Counted from the first letter of the stretch, positions 9,236 through 17,941 are shown. The stretch: 64,000 nt of DNA from Hymenobacter siberiensis (GCF_018967865.2 NZ_JAHLZY020000001.1:3286001-3350000); one strand, 5' to 3'. A program made the numbers and translations. The notes: a model not told the origin generated them from the letters alone.

Positions 9236-9299
9236 CGGCGCGGCCAACCACGAGCCGGACCGTGCGTACCAGCAGCAGCTTCATATCTTCTGCGTTTCC

Positions 9300-10015
9300 A
9301 TGCTCTTCCTCGCCAAATCCATCACGCCTTTCGACTGGCAGCGCCTGCTCTGGACGGCCGACGCACCGCCTACTTTTCTTTTTGAAGTCGTGTTTCGGTG
9401 TGTGGTGACGTACTGCTGCTGCTGGCCACGCTCCGCGTGACGGGCCGGCGCGGCGTGCGGCAGCTCTCCATTTTCGAGCTGAGCATTATTCTGGCGCTGA
9501 GCTCGGCGGCGGGCGACACCATGTTTTACCACGACACGCCGCTGCTGCCCGTCATCATCGTGTTTGCGGTAGTCAGTGCCCTGTACTGGCTATTCAACCG
9601 CCTCACCGAGTGGTTCCCGGTCTTCGGCGACTGGCTGGAGGGCAAGCCCGTGCTACTCATCGAGAAAAGCCGCATCAACATGAAAAAACCCGACAGCCTG
9701 AACCTGACGCAAAAGGAGTTATTCGGTGAGCTACGCCAGCAGCAGGTGGAGCACCTCGGCCAAGTGCGCCGCGCCTACATGGAAGCGACCGGCAACCTCA
9801 GCGCCTATTTCTTCGCCCCCGATGCGGCCGCGCCCGGCCTGCCCATCTGGCCCGAGCTGCTGGCCCAATCGCAGCACCGCGTGGCGGCGGCCGGCGCGCA
9901 CGCCTGCGGCAAGTGCGGCGAAGTGCGGGAACTGGCCCGGGGCGAGGCCGCGCTTTGCCCGGTGTGCCAGGGCGCGGACTGGGTGCCGGTGTGCAGTGCG
10001 AAAAGGGAGGCGTGA
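9300..10015 (+). pseudogene. DUF421 (YetF-type) membrane protein, interrupted by a frameshift
   Basis: Two overlapping reading frames together make one DUF421 protein. The first, from ATG 9300, encodes MLFLAKSITPFDWQRLL then FLFEVVFRCVVTY, which is the expected start and first membrane helix. At about 9398-9420 the homology moves to the -1 frame, continuing VLLLLATLRVTGRRGVRQLS, FELSIILALSSAAGD and two more hydrophobic segments. The cytoplasmic part (KPVLLIEKSRINMKKP) is typical of the family. The C terminus carries two Cys pairs (CGKC and CPVC), a likely zinc ribbon. Read alone, the second frame would start from GTG 9398 and lack the first helix. The cause could be a one-base deletion, a sequencing error, or, less likely, programmed frameshifting. 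The AraC gene downstream is separate. Confidence 0.75.
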
Positions 10016-10045
10016 GGTTAAGCGGCTCGTTGAAGCGGGCCTACC

Positions 10046-10078
10046 GGTCAGCCCGCCCAGGGCGGGCTGACCAATTTT
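10046..10078 (+). terminator. Intrinsic terminator after DUF421 gene
   Basis: A GC-rich stem GGTCAGCCCGCCC / GGGCGGGCTGACC (10046-10072) is followed by AATTTTTG. It lies 31 bases after the stop. Confidence 0.75.
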
Positions 10079-10107
10079 TGTGAGAACGACTATCGGTGGT
10101 GCTTCAA

Positions 10108-10138
10108 CCGGTCAGACCGCCCGGGGCGGTCGGACCGG
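10108..10138. repeat. Second GGTCAG hairpin in tandem
   Basis: CCGGTCAGACCGCC and GGCGGTCGGACCGG form a hairpin whose wording (CCGGTCAGnCCGCC) matches the terminator 60 bases upstream. The two stems look like copies of one element. This copy has no T run and lies about 45 bases upstream of the AraC promoter element. Confidence 0.6.
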
Positions 10139-10182
10139 AGCAAACGAATCTGGTGTCACTTTAGGCCTGCGCGGCTCCGCGC

Positions 10183-10190
10183 TACCTTCG
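10183..10190 (+). promoter_or_regulatory. -7 element TACCTTCG of the AraC-type gene
   Basis: TACCTTCG ends only four bases before the ATG at 10195. With the usual spacing the transcript would start at or next to the ATG, giving a leaderless mRNA. Confidence 0.55.
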
Positions 10191-10194
10191 CGCC

Positions 10195-11055
10195 ATGAAG
10201 CCCACTGCCCCGCCGGTTCTTGCGCTGGCCTCGTTTCCGGGGCCGCTGGCCCGCACGCCTTACTACTGCGACCGGCTGGAAAGCCACGTCGTCCGGTTTC
10301 CGCACGTGAATGCGCCACATGGGCACGACTTCTACCTGCTGCTCTACATCACCGAAGGTACCGGCACGCACACCGTCGATTTGGTAACGTATGAGCTGCG
10401 GCCGGGCAGCCTGTTTTTTCTGGCTCCGGGGCAGGTGCACCACTGGCACCCGGGGCTGGATGCGCGCGGCTTCGTGGTGTTTTTCAGCGCCGACTTCTAC
10501 CTGTTTCGCTACCCCGGCAGCGGGCTCTACGACTTTCCGTTTTTCGACAGCGCGCACCCGCCGGTGCTGTACCTGCCGCCCACCGAAGCCGAAATCCGCC
10601 CGCTCATCGAGCACCTCTTTGCGGAGTTCACAGTTCCGCAGCCCAACCAGGCAGAGGTTTTCCGCGCCTACCTGCACCTGTGCCTGGAGCTGGCGGCGCG
10701 CCACTACGCCGCCCCGGCCCCGGCCGAAGTGGGCCTGGCCCAGCAGCAAATCCGGCAGTTTGGGGCGCTGCTCAACCAGCACTACCGCAGCCTGCGCGGC
10801 GTGCGCGACTATGCAGGGCTGCTCCACGTATCGGCCAACCATCTCAACGCCCAGTGCCGCCGGGTGCTCAACAAAACGGCCAGCGACCTCATTCACGAGC
10901 GCATCATCACCGAGGCGCGGCGGCTGCTGAGCCACTCGGCACTGGGCGTGGCGCAGGTGGCCTACGAGCTGGGTTTCGAGGATGCGTCGTACTTCGGGCG
11001 CTACTTTCGTAAGTACACCGGCCGCACGCCCGAGGCGTTTCGGCAGCAGCGTTGA
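10195..11055 (+). CDS. AraC family transcriptional regulator
   Basis: A 286-residue DNA-binding regulator. Residues 1 to about 150 form a cupin-like sensor domain: PHGHDFYLLLYITEGTGTHT, then PGSLFFLAPGQVHHWHP with its metal-site-like histidines. The C-terminal ~100 residues carry two helix-turn-helix motifs, LLHVSANHLNAQCRRVLN and LGFEDASYFGRYFRKYTG, ending in the usual TPEAFRQQR. It probably responds to a small ligand and activates a nearby or distant promoter. No partner gene is obvious, because the flanking DUF421 and DUF983 genes are separated from it by terminators or promoters. The ATG at 10195 follows a -7 element by four bases and no Shine-Dalgarno sequence is seen. Confidence 0.92.
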   Translation: MKPTAPPVLALASFPGPLARTPYYCDRLESHVVRFPHVNAPHGHDFYLLLYITEGTGTHTVDLVTYELRPGSLFFLAPGQVHHWHPGLDARGFVVFFSADFYLFRYPGSGLYDFPFFDSAHPPVLYLPPTEAEIRPLIEHLFAEFTVPQPNQAEVFRAYLHLCLELAARHYAAPAPAEVGLAQQQIRQFGALLNQHYRSLRGVRDYAGLLHVSANHLNAQCRRVLNKTASDLIHERIITEARRLLSHSALGVAQVAYELGFEDASYFGRYFRKYTGRTPEAFRQQR

Positions 11056-11107
11056 TTTGTCCGGTAAGTGCCCGCAAACGGGCTGCAAAGGCGAGCGCCG
11101 CACCGGG

Positions 11108-11115
11108 TAACTTTG
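11108..11115 (+). promoter_or_regulatory. Candidate -7 element TAACTTTG (DUF983 gene)
   Basis: TAACTTTG fits TAnnTTTG and lies about 80 bases upstream of the proposed DUF983 start, within the gap after the AraC gene. Confidence 0.45.
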
Positions 11116-11196
11116 GGCCACCAACACGACAAGTGCCGCGCCGGCGGCCGGCGCATGGGCGCGGGCCGCATTTTCCCGTATAGCTCAGCTACTGTT

Positions 11197-11640
11197 ATGC
11201 ACCCCTCCCCCACTCCGGTTATGGCCGACTCTACAACTGATACCTACGAACTCGTTGACTCCACCGCGCTGGCGCTGGCCCAGCTGCGCTGCCCACGCTG
11301 CCACCAAGGCAAGCTGTTCACCCACTCTGCCCTGAACCTCAGCAAATTTGCCCAGATGCCCGCGCAATGCCCCGTGTGCAGCCAGACGTTCGAGCCCGAG
11401 CCCGGCTTCTACTTCGGCTCGATGTACATCACCTTTGGCTTCAACGTGGCCACTACGCTGGTGCTGGGCGTGCTCATCTATTACCTGATGGGCAACCCCG
11501 ATACCTGGGTGTATGTGAGCATCGTTACGGCCGTCACGGTGCTGCTTACACCAGTTATCCTGCGCTATTCACGGGCGATGATGCTGTATTTGTTTGGTGG
11601 CACCCGCTACAATCCCAACCTGGCCCGGCGGGGTGAATAG
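11197..11640 (+). CDS. DUF983 domain membrane protein
   Basis: A 147-residue protein of the DUF983 family, whose molecular role is not established. A short N-terminal zinc-finger-like segment has two Cys pairs (LRCPRCHQGKLF and AQCPVCSQTFEPE). It is followed by the family motif GFYFGSMYITFGF and two transmembrane segments (about 70-92 and 98-118: TTLVLGVLIYYLMG and VSIVTAVTVLLTPVILRY). The ATG at 11197 was chosen; a second ATG at 11221 (MADSTTD) is equally possible and removes eight residues. The stop runs directly into a palindromic terminator shared with the convergent M1 peptidase gene. Confidence 0.85.
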   Translation: MHPSPTPVMADSTTDTYELVDSTALALAQLRCPRCHQGKLFTHSALNLSKFAQMPAQCPVCSQTFEPEPGFYFGSMYITFGFNVATTLVLGVLIYYLMGNPDTWVYVSIVTAVTVLLTPVILRYSRAMMLYLFGGTRYNPNLARRGE

Positions 11641-11645
11641 TTAAG

Positions 11646-11707
11646 AGTTAAGAGTTTAAAAAAAGCCCGCCTGAATCGTCAGGCGGGCTTTTTTTAAACT
11701 CTTAACT
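11646..11707. terminator. Bidirectional palindromic terminator built from TTAAGAG words
   Basis: The arms read AGTTAAGAGTTTAAAAAAAG and its complement around GCCCGCCTGA-ATCG-TCAGGCGGGC. An extra AGTTAAGAG copy precedes the left arm. A and T tracts on both sides allow termination in both directions. The right arm overlaps the stop codon of the M1 peptidase gene at 11706-11708. Confidence 0.85.
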
Positions 11708-13688
11708 ATTTCAACACCTGCGCCCGCCACACGTTATTGCCGGGGTTGGCATCGGGCAGCAGCTTGGTGGGGTTCAGCTTCACCAGCGTGAGGGGAGTGG
11801 TGGAGTTGTAGCGGAAGGTCCAGGTACCGCTGCGCTGCCACACTTCCACGGGCAGGCGCACGCGGGTGGTTTTGCCGCCGGTTTCGGTCACGTCGGCAAT
11901 GATAGGCATGGCGGCCTGGCCCAGGTTTTCGACGGTGATGAGGGCGCCTTGGGCGGGGTCCTGATTCACGTAGGTGACGGTGGTTACGGCCTGGTCGAGG
12001 GTCCAGTTGTTGTACACCCACTCGCGCCAGAACCAGGTCAGGTCCTCGCCGCTGGCATCGTTCATGGTCCGGAAAAAATCTTTAGGCTGCGGGTGCTTGA
12101 AGGCCCAACGCTTGATGTAGGTGCGGAATGCGTAGTCGAACCGTTCCGGCCCCAGAATCTCGGCGCGCAGCAGAAACAGGCCATAGCCCATCTTGCTATA
12201 GGCCGCGTAGCCGAGGTAGTTGGAGGGCGTCACGTCGGGCACGGTGTAGGGCGGCACGGTGGCCGGGTCCATGATGTAGCGGATGTTGCCCTGCACCAGC
12301 CGGGCAGTATCATTTATCTGCTTGGCATATTCGCCGTTATTGAAATTGTTGCTCGACAAGATGTTGATAAAAGTGTTGAAGCCCTCGTCCATCCACGGGT
12401 ACTTGCGCTCGTTCGAGCCCACAATCATCGGGAACCAGTTGTGGCCGAACTCGTGGTCCGTTACGCCCCACAGGCTGGCTTTGCGGGCCTTCGCGCCACA
12501 GAACACGATGCCCGGATACTCCATGCCGCCCACCACGCCGGCCACGTTAGTGGCCACCGGGTACGTGTATTCGTACCACTGCTTCGAGTTGTATTCGATG
12601 CTCTTCTTCACGTACTCCGTCGAGCGGTTCCAGGCCGTATCCTGGGCCGATTCGACCGGGTAGAGCGACTGCGCCAGCGACTTGCGGCCGCTGGGCAGGT
12701 TCATCTTCGCCGCATCCCACACGAAAGCCGCCGAGGCCGCCCAGGCCACATCGCGCGCCCGCTGGCACTTAAAATGCCAGGTGAGGCGGCCGTTTTTGCC
12801 ACCGGGCCGCGAGCCAGCCTGCGTCACTTCGTCGGCCGAGCGCACCAGTACCGTCTGGTCCGAGCCGGCGGCTTTGGCCAGGCGGTTTTGCTGGGCCGAA
12901 GTCAGCACTTCGGTGGGGTTCACCAGCTCGCCCGAGCCGCCCACGAGGTAGTTGGCAGGCACGTTCAAAGTGTAGTCGAAATTGCCGTATTCGAGGTAAA
13001 ACTCGGCCGTGAGGTAGGGCAGCGTGTTCCAGCCTTCCACGTCGTCGTACACGGCCATACGCGGGTACCACTGCGCCACTTCAAAGATTTCGCCGTTTTT
13101 GGTTTGCAGGCGGCCCAGCCGGTCGGAGCCGTATTCGGGGATGCTGAAGCCGTAGGCGATGTCGATTTTCAGCTTGTCGCCGTTGGGCTTCAGGGCCTCG
13201 GGCAGCATGATTTGCATGCGCGTATCGATTACGCGGTAGTTGGCTTTCAGCTTCTTGCCGTGCAGCTCGATGTTCACGGTCTGCAGTGAGTCGCCGCCCT
13301 GGAAGCCGCGCGAGTTGTTGCCGAAGCGCCCGCCGCCCACCGGCGTGATAGCCGCCCCGCGCGAGTCCTCGCGGTACAGGTTCTGGTCGACCTGCAGCCA
13401 CACGAAGGCCAGCGCATCGGGCGAGTTGTTAGTGTAGGTGATGGTGGCGGTGGCCGTCACGCGGGCCGTTTTCTCGTCGAGGCGGGCGTCAATTTTGTAG
13501 TCGGCCGCGTTCTGCCAGTACTGCGCCCCGGGCTGGCCGCCGGCCGTGCGCGTGGGCGTGCTCAGCTGCTCAATAAAACTTGGGTTGAACAGCGTGCGCG
13601 AGTCGTAGGCCGGACCGGTATTGATGGTTTGGGCCAGGGCCGAGCCGGCCGTGAGCAGCGCCGCGCCCAGCAGGAATTGTAGTTTCAT
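11706..13688 (-). CDS. M1 family zinc metallopeptidase (aminopeptidase N-like), exported
   Basis: A 660-residue gluzincin aminopeptidase. The start near 13688 gives a signal peptide ([20 protein letters not shown]). The N-terminal beta domain leads to a substrate-recognition motif [10 protein letters not shown], a variant of GAMEN. The zinc site is HEFGHNWF with the third ligand Glu in WMDEGFNTF about 20 residues later. A catalytic Tyr is likely in the YSKMGYG region. The C-terminal part has the helical domain ([19 protein letters not shown]) and a final beta region ([14 protein letters not shown]). It probably degrades peptides in the periplasm. Upstream is an ACGTCATGC-family element and no clear promoter; the gene seems monocistronic. 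Confidence 0.93.
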   Translation of the reverse strand: MKLQFLLGAALLTAGSALAQTINTGPAYDSRTLFNPSFIEQLSTPTRTAGGQPGAQYWQNAADYKIDARLDEKTARVTATATITYTNNSPDALAFVWLQVDQNLYREDSRGAAITPVGGGRFGNNSRGFQGGDSLQTVNIELHGKKLKANYRVIDTRMQIMLPEALKPNGDKLKIDIAYGFSIPEYGSDRLGRLQTKNGEIFEVAQWYPRMAVYDDVEGWNTLPYLTAEFYLEYGNFDYTLNVPANYLVGGSGELVNPTEVLTSAQQNRLAKAAGSDQTVLVRSADEVTQAGSRPGGKNGRLTWHFKCQRARDVAWAASAAFVWDAAKMNLPSGRKSLAQSLYPVESAQDTAWNRSTEYVKKSIEYNSKQWYEYTYPVATNVAGVVGGMEYPGIVFCGAKARKASLWGVTDHEFGHNWFPMIVGSNERKYPWMDEGFNTFINILSSNNFNNGEYAKQINDTARLVQGNIRYIMDPATVPPYTVPDVTPSNYLGYAAYSKMGYGLFLLRAEILGPERFDYAFRTYIKRWAFKHPQPKDFFRTMNDASGEDLTWFWREWVYNNWTLDQAVTTVTYVNQDPAQGALITVENLGQAAMPIIADVTETGGKTTRVRLPVEVWQRSGTWTFRYNSTTPLTLVKLNPTKLLPDANPGNNVWRAQVLK

Positions 13689-13726
13689 GTGAAGTATCAG
13701 GAGGAAAAGCGAAAATGAATCGCACA

Positions 13727-13847
13727 AAAGAACGTCATGCCGCGCGGAGCCGAGGCATCTCGCGTGGGGTAGTAATCAACTCCGCAGGACAAATGGATTA
13801 GTGGTGACACGCGAAATGCCTCGGCTCCGCGCGGCATGACATTGTTT
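13727..13847. repeat. Long ACGTCATGC-family palindromic element
   Basis: Outer arms AACGTCATGCCGCGCGGAGC / GCTCCGCGCGGCATGACATT and inner arms CCGAGGCATCTCGCGTG / CACGCGAAATGCCTCGG pair around an asymmetric centre containing AGTAATCAA and GGATTAGTGGTG. The centre resembles those of the copies at 20599 and 50306. Confidence 0.8.
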
Positions 13848-13865
13848 ATCAGCATTTCCCCGCCC

Positions 13866-14222
13866 TTACAGCCGCTCCCGCACCAGTTCCATCAGCCCGT
13901 TCAAATCCGCCGCGTCCATCTCCGACGCTTCGATGAAGGGCGTGAGCGCGCCGCCTTCGCCCACGGCGAAAGCGGCCGGCAGCGGGTGCCGCGCCCACTG
14001 CGGATAGTCGCGCACGAACTCGTCGCGGTGCAGAAAATCCACCGGCACGGGCAGCGCCTTGATAAACGCGCGCCACTCCGGCTGCATCGAAGTCGCGCCA
14101 TAGGTAACCGCGCACAGCGAGCACTGGTAAGTGCTGGGCGAAAGTATTTTATGAAACAGGTCCTTGAGGCCGGCCAGGCGGCTGCCATCGGCATTGTACA
14201 CGAAAACGAGGCGTTGGGGCAT
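13866..14222 (-). CDS. Conserved small protein of unknown function
   Basis: A 118-residue soluble protein starting MPQRLVFVYNADGSRLAGL. It has a two-cysteine motif YQCSLCAVTYG near residue 34, and later HRDEFVRDYP and a hydrophilic C terminus. From memory, proteins with this layout (LVFVYNA..., then TYQCxLCxxTYG) recur in Bacteroidota, but I know of no assigned function. The CxxC could bind a metal or be redox active. The start at 14222 was chosen because codons upstream are Arg-rich low-complexity sequence. A TTACTTTGC motif lies about 30 bases upstream. No operon partner. Confidence 0.7.
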   Translation of the reverse strand: MPQRLVFVYNADGSRLAGLKDLFHKILSPSTYQCSLCAVTYGATSMQPEWRAFIKALPVPVDFLHRDEFVRDYPQWARHPLPAAFAVGEGGALTPFIEASEMDAADLNGLMELVRERL

Positions 14223-14479
14223 GAGCACGAATAGCCGGCAAAGGGCCGGGTCGCAAAGTAAGGCGCGGCCGGGGCAGGAGCTCCGACGCGGGCGTAGCGC
14301 CCGCAGCACCCGCAGCACCCGCAACCCCAACGCGCCCAGCCTTGGCAACTGGTAGTTTCAGCAGCAGCGTGAGCAGGAGCTTTATAAAAACTTGGGAGAG
14401 GAATGCCGTGCCAAGGTACTGCTGGGCGCATCTTTGCGTCAATTCCTCATTCCGTCAGCGCTCTAGCTTTATAATTCTC

Positions 14480-15937
14480 ATGAAAGCCTACGATTTATCA
14501 GAGATTCTGCATAACCTACTGGCAATGCCTGGCGAGAATGAGTTGGTTGAGTTTAAAGAAGCCAAAAACAGCTTCCACTTCGATGAGCTAGGACAATATT
14601 TTAGCGCTCTGAGTAATGAGGCGAATCTGAAAGGCGCGGAAGAAGCATGGCTGGTTTTTGGAATTACTGATAGACAAAATGTTATTGGGACCAACTTTCG
14701 TCCTGCTCCCAACCATCTTCAGTCGCTGACTAGGGAAATTGCTATCCACTGTAACAATCGAATTACTTTCCGCAATATTCACGAGTTTGACCATTCCGGT
14801 AAGCGGGTCATTTTATTCGAGATTCCTCCTGCTACGCCCGGCCACCCGACCTCTTGGAAAGGCCATTTTTACGGCCGAGATGGCGAAAGCTTAGGCCCGC
14901 TGAACACCGACGAACGCCACCGGATTGAAGGCCGCTTTCAGCAGCAGATTGCGTTTGAACGAGGTGTAGCTTATGCTAATGCATCAGCTATCCAAGTTTT
15001 AGAGTTACTAGATTGGCAACGTTTTTCTGCCTTGTACCAATATTCTACACCCAGCGATAATCAAGAGGTTATTGCTAGGCTGATTACCAATAAGGCTGTT
15101 ATTAGAACAAATAGCAGCCTGCATATTACTAATCTAGGAGCTATTTTATTCGCCCGCGACCTAAAACGGTTTGAACAACTTGAACTTAAAGGAATGCGCA
15201 TTATCCTGTATAATGGCACCGGCCGAACTGAGGCCAAGAAAGAGGACCAAACTGGACAGATGGGTTACGCTATTGCTTTTCAGCGGGCTATCGACTGGCT
15301 GAATGCTCGACTTCCCACTGTAGAGGAAATTGGCAGTGTTCGTCGGGAGACAATTCCTACTTATCCGCTCAAAGCAGTGCGAGAGTTGGTAGCTAATGCA
15401 CTAATACATCAAGACTTCACTGTTTCGGGCTCGTCACTGATGGTTGAAGTGTTTGATAACCGGATTGAGATAACAAATCCTGGTACACCATTAATTAATG
15501 TATCGGAGTTCTTGAATCATCCCCCAGTCAGCCGTAATGAGCTAATTGCTGCTGCAATGCAATTATTCGATTTCTGCGAGCGCCGGGGCAGTGGCATTGA
15601 CCGGGTAGTAGAAGAATGCGAGAAGCACCAATTACCCGCGCCTAATTTTATTCGCGGCGATAATTCTACCCAAGTTATTCTCTACGCTCCGCGTCCTCTT
15701 CGCGAGATGGACCGTCGCGATAAAATTCGCGCCTGTTATCAGCACGCATGCCTGAAGCAGGCCAATGGGCAGCAAATGACTAATCAATCCTTTCGGGAAC
15801 GCATGGGAATTGCGGAATCAAATTATCCGATGGCTTCTCGTATTATCGCCGATACGCTGGAAGCTGGCCAAATAAAAATCTATGACCCCGAAAATAAATC
15901 CAAGAAGCACACCAAATACGTCCCCTCTTGGGCCTGA
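14480..15937 (+). CDS. AlbA_2 / HATPase domain protein (putative transcriptional regulator), AT-rich
   Basis: A 485-residue protein. Residues ~10-140 match an AlbA_2 (Schlafen-like) domain: NELVEFKEAKNSF at the start, then AWLVFGITD and RVILFEIPPA. The C-terminal half matches the HATPase_c_4 module of RecG-like or 'ATP-binding' regulators: LKAVRELVANALIHQDFTV, DNRIEITNPGTPL and RRGSGIDRVVEECEKHQLP. Such proteins occur as regulators, in defence loci and as stand-alone accessory genes. Base composition is clearly lower in GC than its neighbours, with many TTA, ATT and AAT codons, suggesting recent acquisition. A CATCTTTG motif (about 14427) may be its promoter. It is followed by a perfect 20-bp direct repeat (15938 and 16003). 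No partner toxin or nuclease is adjacent. Confidence 0.82.
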   Translation: MKAYDLSEILHNLLAMPGENELVEFKEAKNSFHFDELGQYFSALSNEANLKGAEEAWLVFGITDRQNVIGTNFRPAPNHLQSLTREIAIHCNNRITFRNIHEFDHSGKRVILFEIPPATPGHPTSWKGHFYGRDGESLGPLNTDERHRIEGRFQQQIAFERGVAYANASAIQVLELLDWQRFSALYQYSTPSDNQEVIARLITNKAVIRTNSSLHITNLGAILFARDLKRFEQLELKGMRIILYNGTGRTEAKKEDQTGQMGYAIAFQRAIDWLNARLPTVEEIGSVRRETIPTYPLKAVRELVANALIHQDFTVSGSSLMVEVFDNRIEITNPGTPLINVSEFLNHPPVSRNELIAAAMQLFDFCERRGSGIDRVVEECEKHQLPAPNFIRGDNSTQVILYAPRPLREMDRRDKIRACYQHACLKQANGQQMTNQSFRERMGIAESNYPMASRIIADTLEAGQIKIYDPENKSKKHTKYVPSWA

Positions 15938-16022
15938 TTCTTATGTAACGGTTATGTAACTGCAGCTTTAAAAACCCTTATTGATTCGCTGTATTTGCCG
16001 TTTTCTTATGTAACGGTTATGT
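15938..16022. repeat. Perfect 20-bp direct repeat, 65 bp apart
   Basis: TTCTTATGTAACGGTTATGT occurs at 15938-15957 and again at 16003-16022. Each copy contains an internal near-tandem TTATGTAACGG/TTATGTAAC. It lies between the AT-rich AlbA_2 gene and the serB-serA fusion, 17 bases before the latter's ATG. Confidence 0.85.
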
Positions 16023-16039
16023 GATTCTACTCCAATCCT

Positions 16040-17941
16040 ATGCCCGCCTCCCCCGCCCCCCTGCCCTACCTTGTTTTCGATTTCGACAGCACCTTCACCC
16101 AAGTCGAAGGCCTGGACGAGCTGGCCGATATTGCCCTGGCCGGCCGCCCCGACGCGGCCGAGCGCGTGGCCCAAATCCGGGCCCTCACCGACCAGGGTAT
16201 GGCCGGCGAAATCGGTTTCCAAGAGTCGCTGGCGCGGCGGCTGGCGCTGCTGGGGGCCAATGAGCGCCACCTCGCGCCGCTGGTGGCCCGCCTCAAAACC
16301 AAGGTGAGCGAGAGCATCCGGCGCAACGGCGACTTCTTCCGGCGCTTCGCGGATAGGATTTACGTGGTGAGCAGCGGCTTTCGGGAGTTCATCGAGCCGG
16401 TAGTGGCCGAGTTCGGCATCACGCCCGGCCACGTGCTGGCCAACACCTTCACCTTCGATGCCGAGGGCGACATTACCGGCTGCGACCCGGCCAACGTGCT
16501 GAGCCGCGACGGCGGCAAAATCCGCCAGCTGGTGCTGCTCAATTTGGACGGGCCTGTGTACGTGCTCGGCGACGGCTACACCGACTACCAGATTCGCGAA
16601 GCAGGGCTGGCCCACCGCTTCTATGCTTACACCGAGAACGTTAGCCGCCCCACCGTGGTGGCCCAGGCCGACGAAGTGCTGCCCACGTTCGATGAGTTTT
16701 TGTACCAACTAAGACTTCCCATGACTTTATCATACCCCAAAAACCGCATCAAGGTGCTCCTGCTGGAGAATCCGGATGCCCGCGCCGCCGAGCTTTTCCG
16801 CCAGGAAGGCTACCAGGTGGAGGAGGTGAAAGGCGGCCTCGACGAGGATGAGCTCATTGCCCGCATCGAGGGCGTGAGCCTGCTCGGCATCCGCTCGAAA
16901 ACGCAGGTAACCCAGCGCGTGCTCGACGCCGCCAACCGACTTGTCGGCATCGGCGCATTCTGCATCGGCACCAACCAGATTGACCTCACCGGGGCCATGA
17001 AAAAGGGCGTGGCCGTGTTCAACGCGCCGTTTTCGAACACCCGCTCAGTGGTTGAGCTCACCTTGGCCGAGCTGATTGTGCTGGCCCGCCGCATCCCCGA
17101 GAAGAATCCCAAAATGCACCGGGGCGAGTGGGATAAATCGGCCAGCGGCTCGTTCGAAATTCGGGGCAAAACGCTGGGCATCGTGGGGTACGGCAACATC
17201 GGCTCGCAGCTTTCGGTAGTGGCCGAAGCCGTGGGCATGAAGGTGCTGTACTACGACATGGCCGAAAAGCTCCAGCTCGGCAACGCCGTGAAGGCCCGCA
17301 CGCTGGAAGAACTATTGGCCCAATCCGACGTGGTGACGCTGCACATCGACGGCCGCCCCGAGAACGAGAACTACTTCGGCGAGAAGGAATTTGCCCAAAT
17401 GAAGCCGGGTGCCCTGTTCATCAACAACGCCCGCGGCCATGTGGTAGATGTGCCGGCCCTGGCGGCGGTGCTGCGCAGCGGCCACCTCGGCGGCGCGGCC
17501 GTGGATGTATTCCCCCACGAGCCCAAAACGAACAACGAGAGCTTCGAAAGTGAGCTGCGCGGGCTCACTAACGTGCTGCTCACGCCGCACATCGGCGGTA
17601 GCACGACCGAGGCCCAGCGCAACATTGCCGAGTTCGTGCCCGAGCGGCTGATGCAGTACATCAACACGGGCAACACGCAGCAGTCGGTCAATTTCCCCAA
17701 TATTCAGCTGCCCACGCAGCAGGCCCACCGCCTCATCCACATTCACGCCAACGTACCCGGCGTGCTGGCCAACATCAACAACGTGCTGGCTGCCCACCAG
17801 GTCAACATCCTGGGCCAGTACCTGAAAACCAACGAGCACATCGGCTACGTGATTACCGACATCAACCGCGAATACGACCACGACGTGATTCAGGCCCTGC
17901 GTGCCGTAGAGCATACCATCAAGTTCCGGGTGCTATACTAG
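16040..17941 (+). CDS. Fused phosphoserine phosphatase - D-3-phosphoglycerate dehydrogenase
   Basis: A 633-residue protein joining two steps of serine synthesis. Residues 1-225 are a SerB-like HAD phosphatase: DFDST at 14-18 gives nucleophile Asp14 and acid Asp16, then VVSSGFREF and GDGYTDYQ. Residues ~228-633 are SerA: NAD-binding GIVGYGNIGSQ, catalytic Arg in NNARGHVV, Glu in FPHEPK, His in LTPHIGGST. It ends in a C-terminal ACT domain (NVPGVLANINNVLAAHQVNI) for likely serine feedback. A Met at residue 228 (ATG at 16721) marks the junction and could be an internal start for SerA alone. SerC is not in the window. The cytosolic fusion would catalyse the first and last steps, with SerC between them. 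A direct repeat immediately upstream may be regulatory. Confidence 0.9.
   Translation: MPASPAPLPYLVFDFDSTFTQVEGLDELADIALAGRPDAAERVAQIRALTDQGMAGEIGFQESLARRLALLGANERHLAPLVARLKTKVSESIRRNGDFFRRFADRIYVVSSGFREFIEPVVAEFGITPGHVLANTFTFDAEGDITGCDPANVLSRDGGKIRQLVLLNLDGPVYVLGDGYTDYQIREAGLAHRFYAYTENVSRPTVVAQADEVLPTFDEFLYQLRLPMTLSYPKNRIKVLLLENPDARAAELFRQEGYQVEEVKGGLDEDELIARIEGVSLLGIRSKTQVTQRVLDAANRLVGIGAFCIGTNQIDLTGAMKKGVAVFNAPFSNTRSVVELTLAELIVLARRIPEKNPKMHRGEWDKSASGSFEIRGKTLGIVGYGNIGSQLSVVAEAVGMKVLYYDMAEKLQLGNAVKARTLEELLAQSDVVTLHIDGRPENENYFGEKEFAQMKPGALFINNARGHVVDVPALAAVLRSGHLGGAAVDVFPHEPKTNNESFESELRGLTNVLLTPHIGGSTTEAQRNIAEFVPERLMQYINTGNTQQSVNFPNIQLPTQQAHRLIHIHANVPGVLANINNVLAAHQVNILGQYLKTNEHIGYVITDINREYDHDVIQALRAVEHTIKFRVLY

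Larger units (their letters stand above)
8987..9299. other. Divergent intergenic region with long palindrome
   Basis: This 313-base gap separates the minus-strand transglutaminase gene from the plus-strand DUF421 gene. It contains the palindrome at 9060-9111, flanked by GGTTTCTTG-like and GAAACCAGAAACC words, and a minus-strand TACCTTTG at 9228-9235. No credible ORF is seen. Confidence 0.65.

Noticed and set aside
14480..15937. AlbA_2 gene as a complete defence system
   Set aside because: No nuclease, toxin, reverse transcriptase or other effector is adjacent; flanking genes are housekeeping. Kept only as a possible acquired gene.
16721..17941. Separate serA gene starting at the internal ATG
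   Set aside because: The upstream SerB frame runs through without a stop, so a fusion is simpler; no separate promoter element is visible. Mentioned as a possible internal start only.
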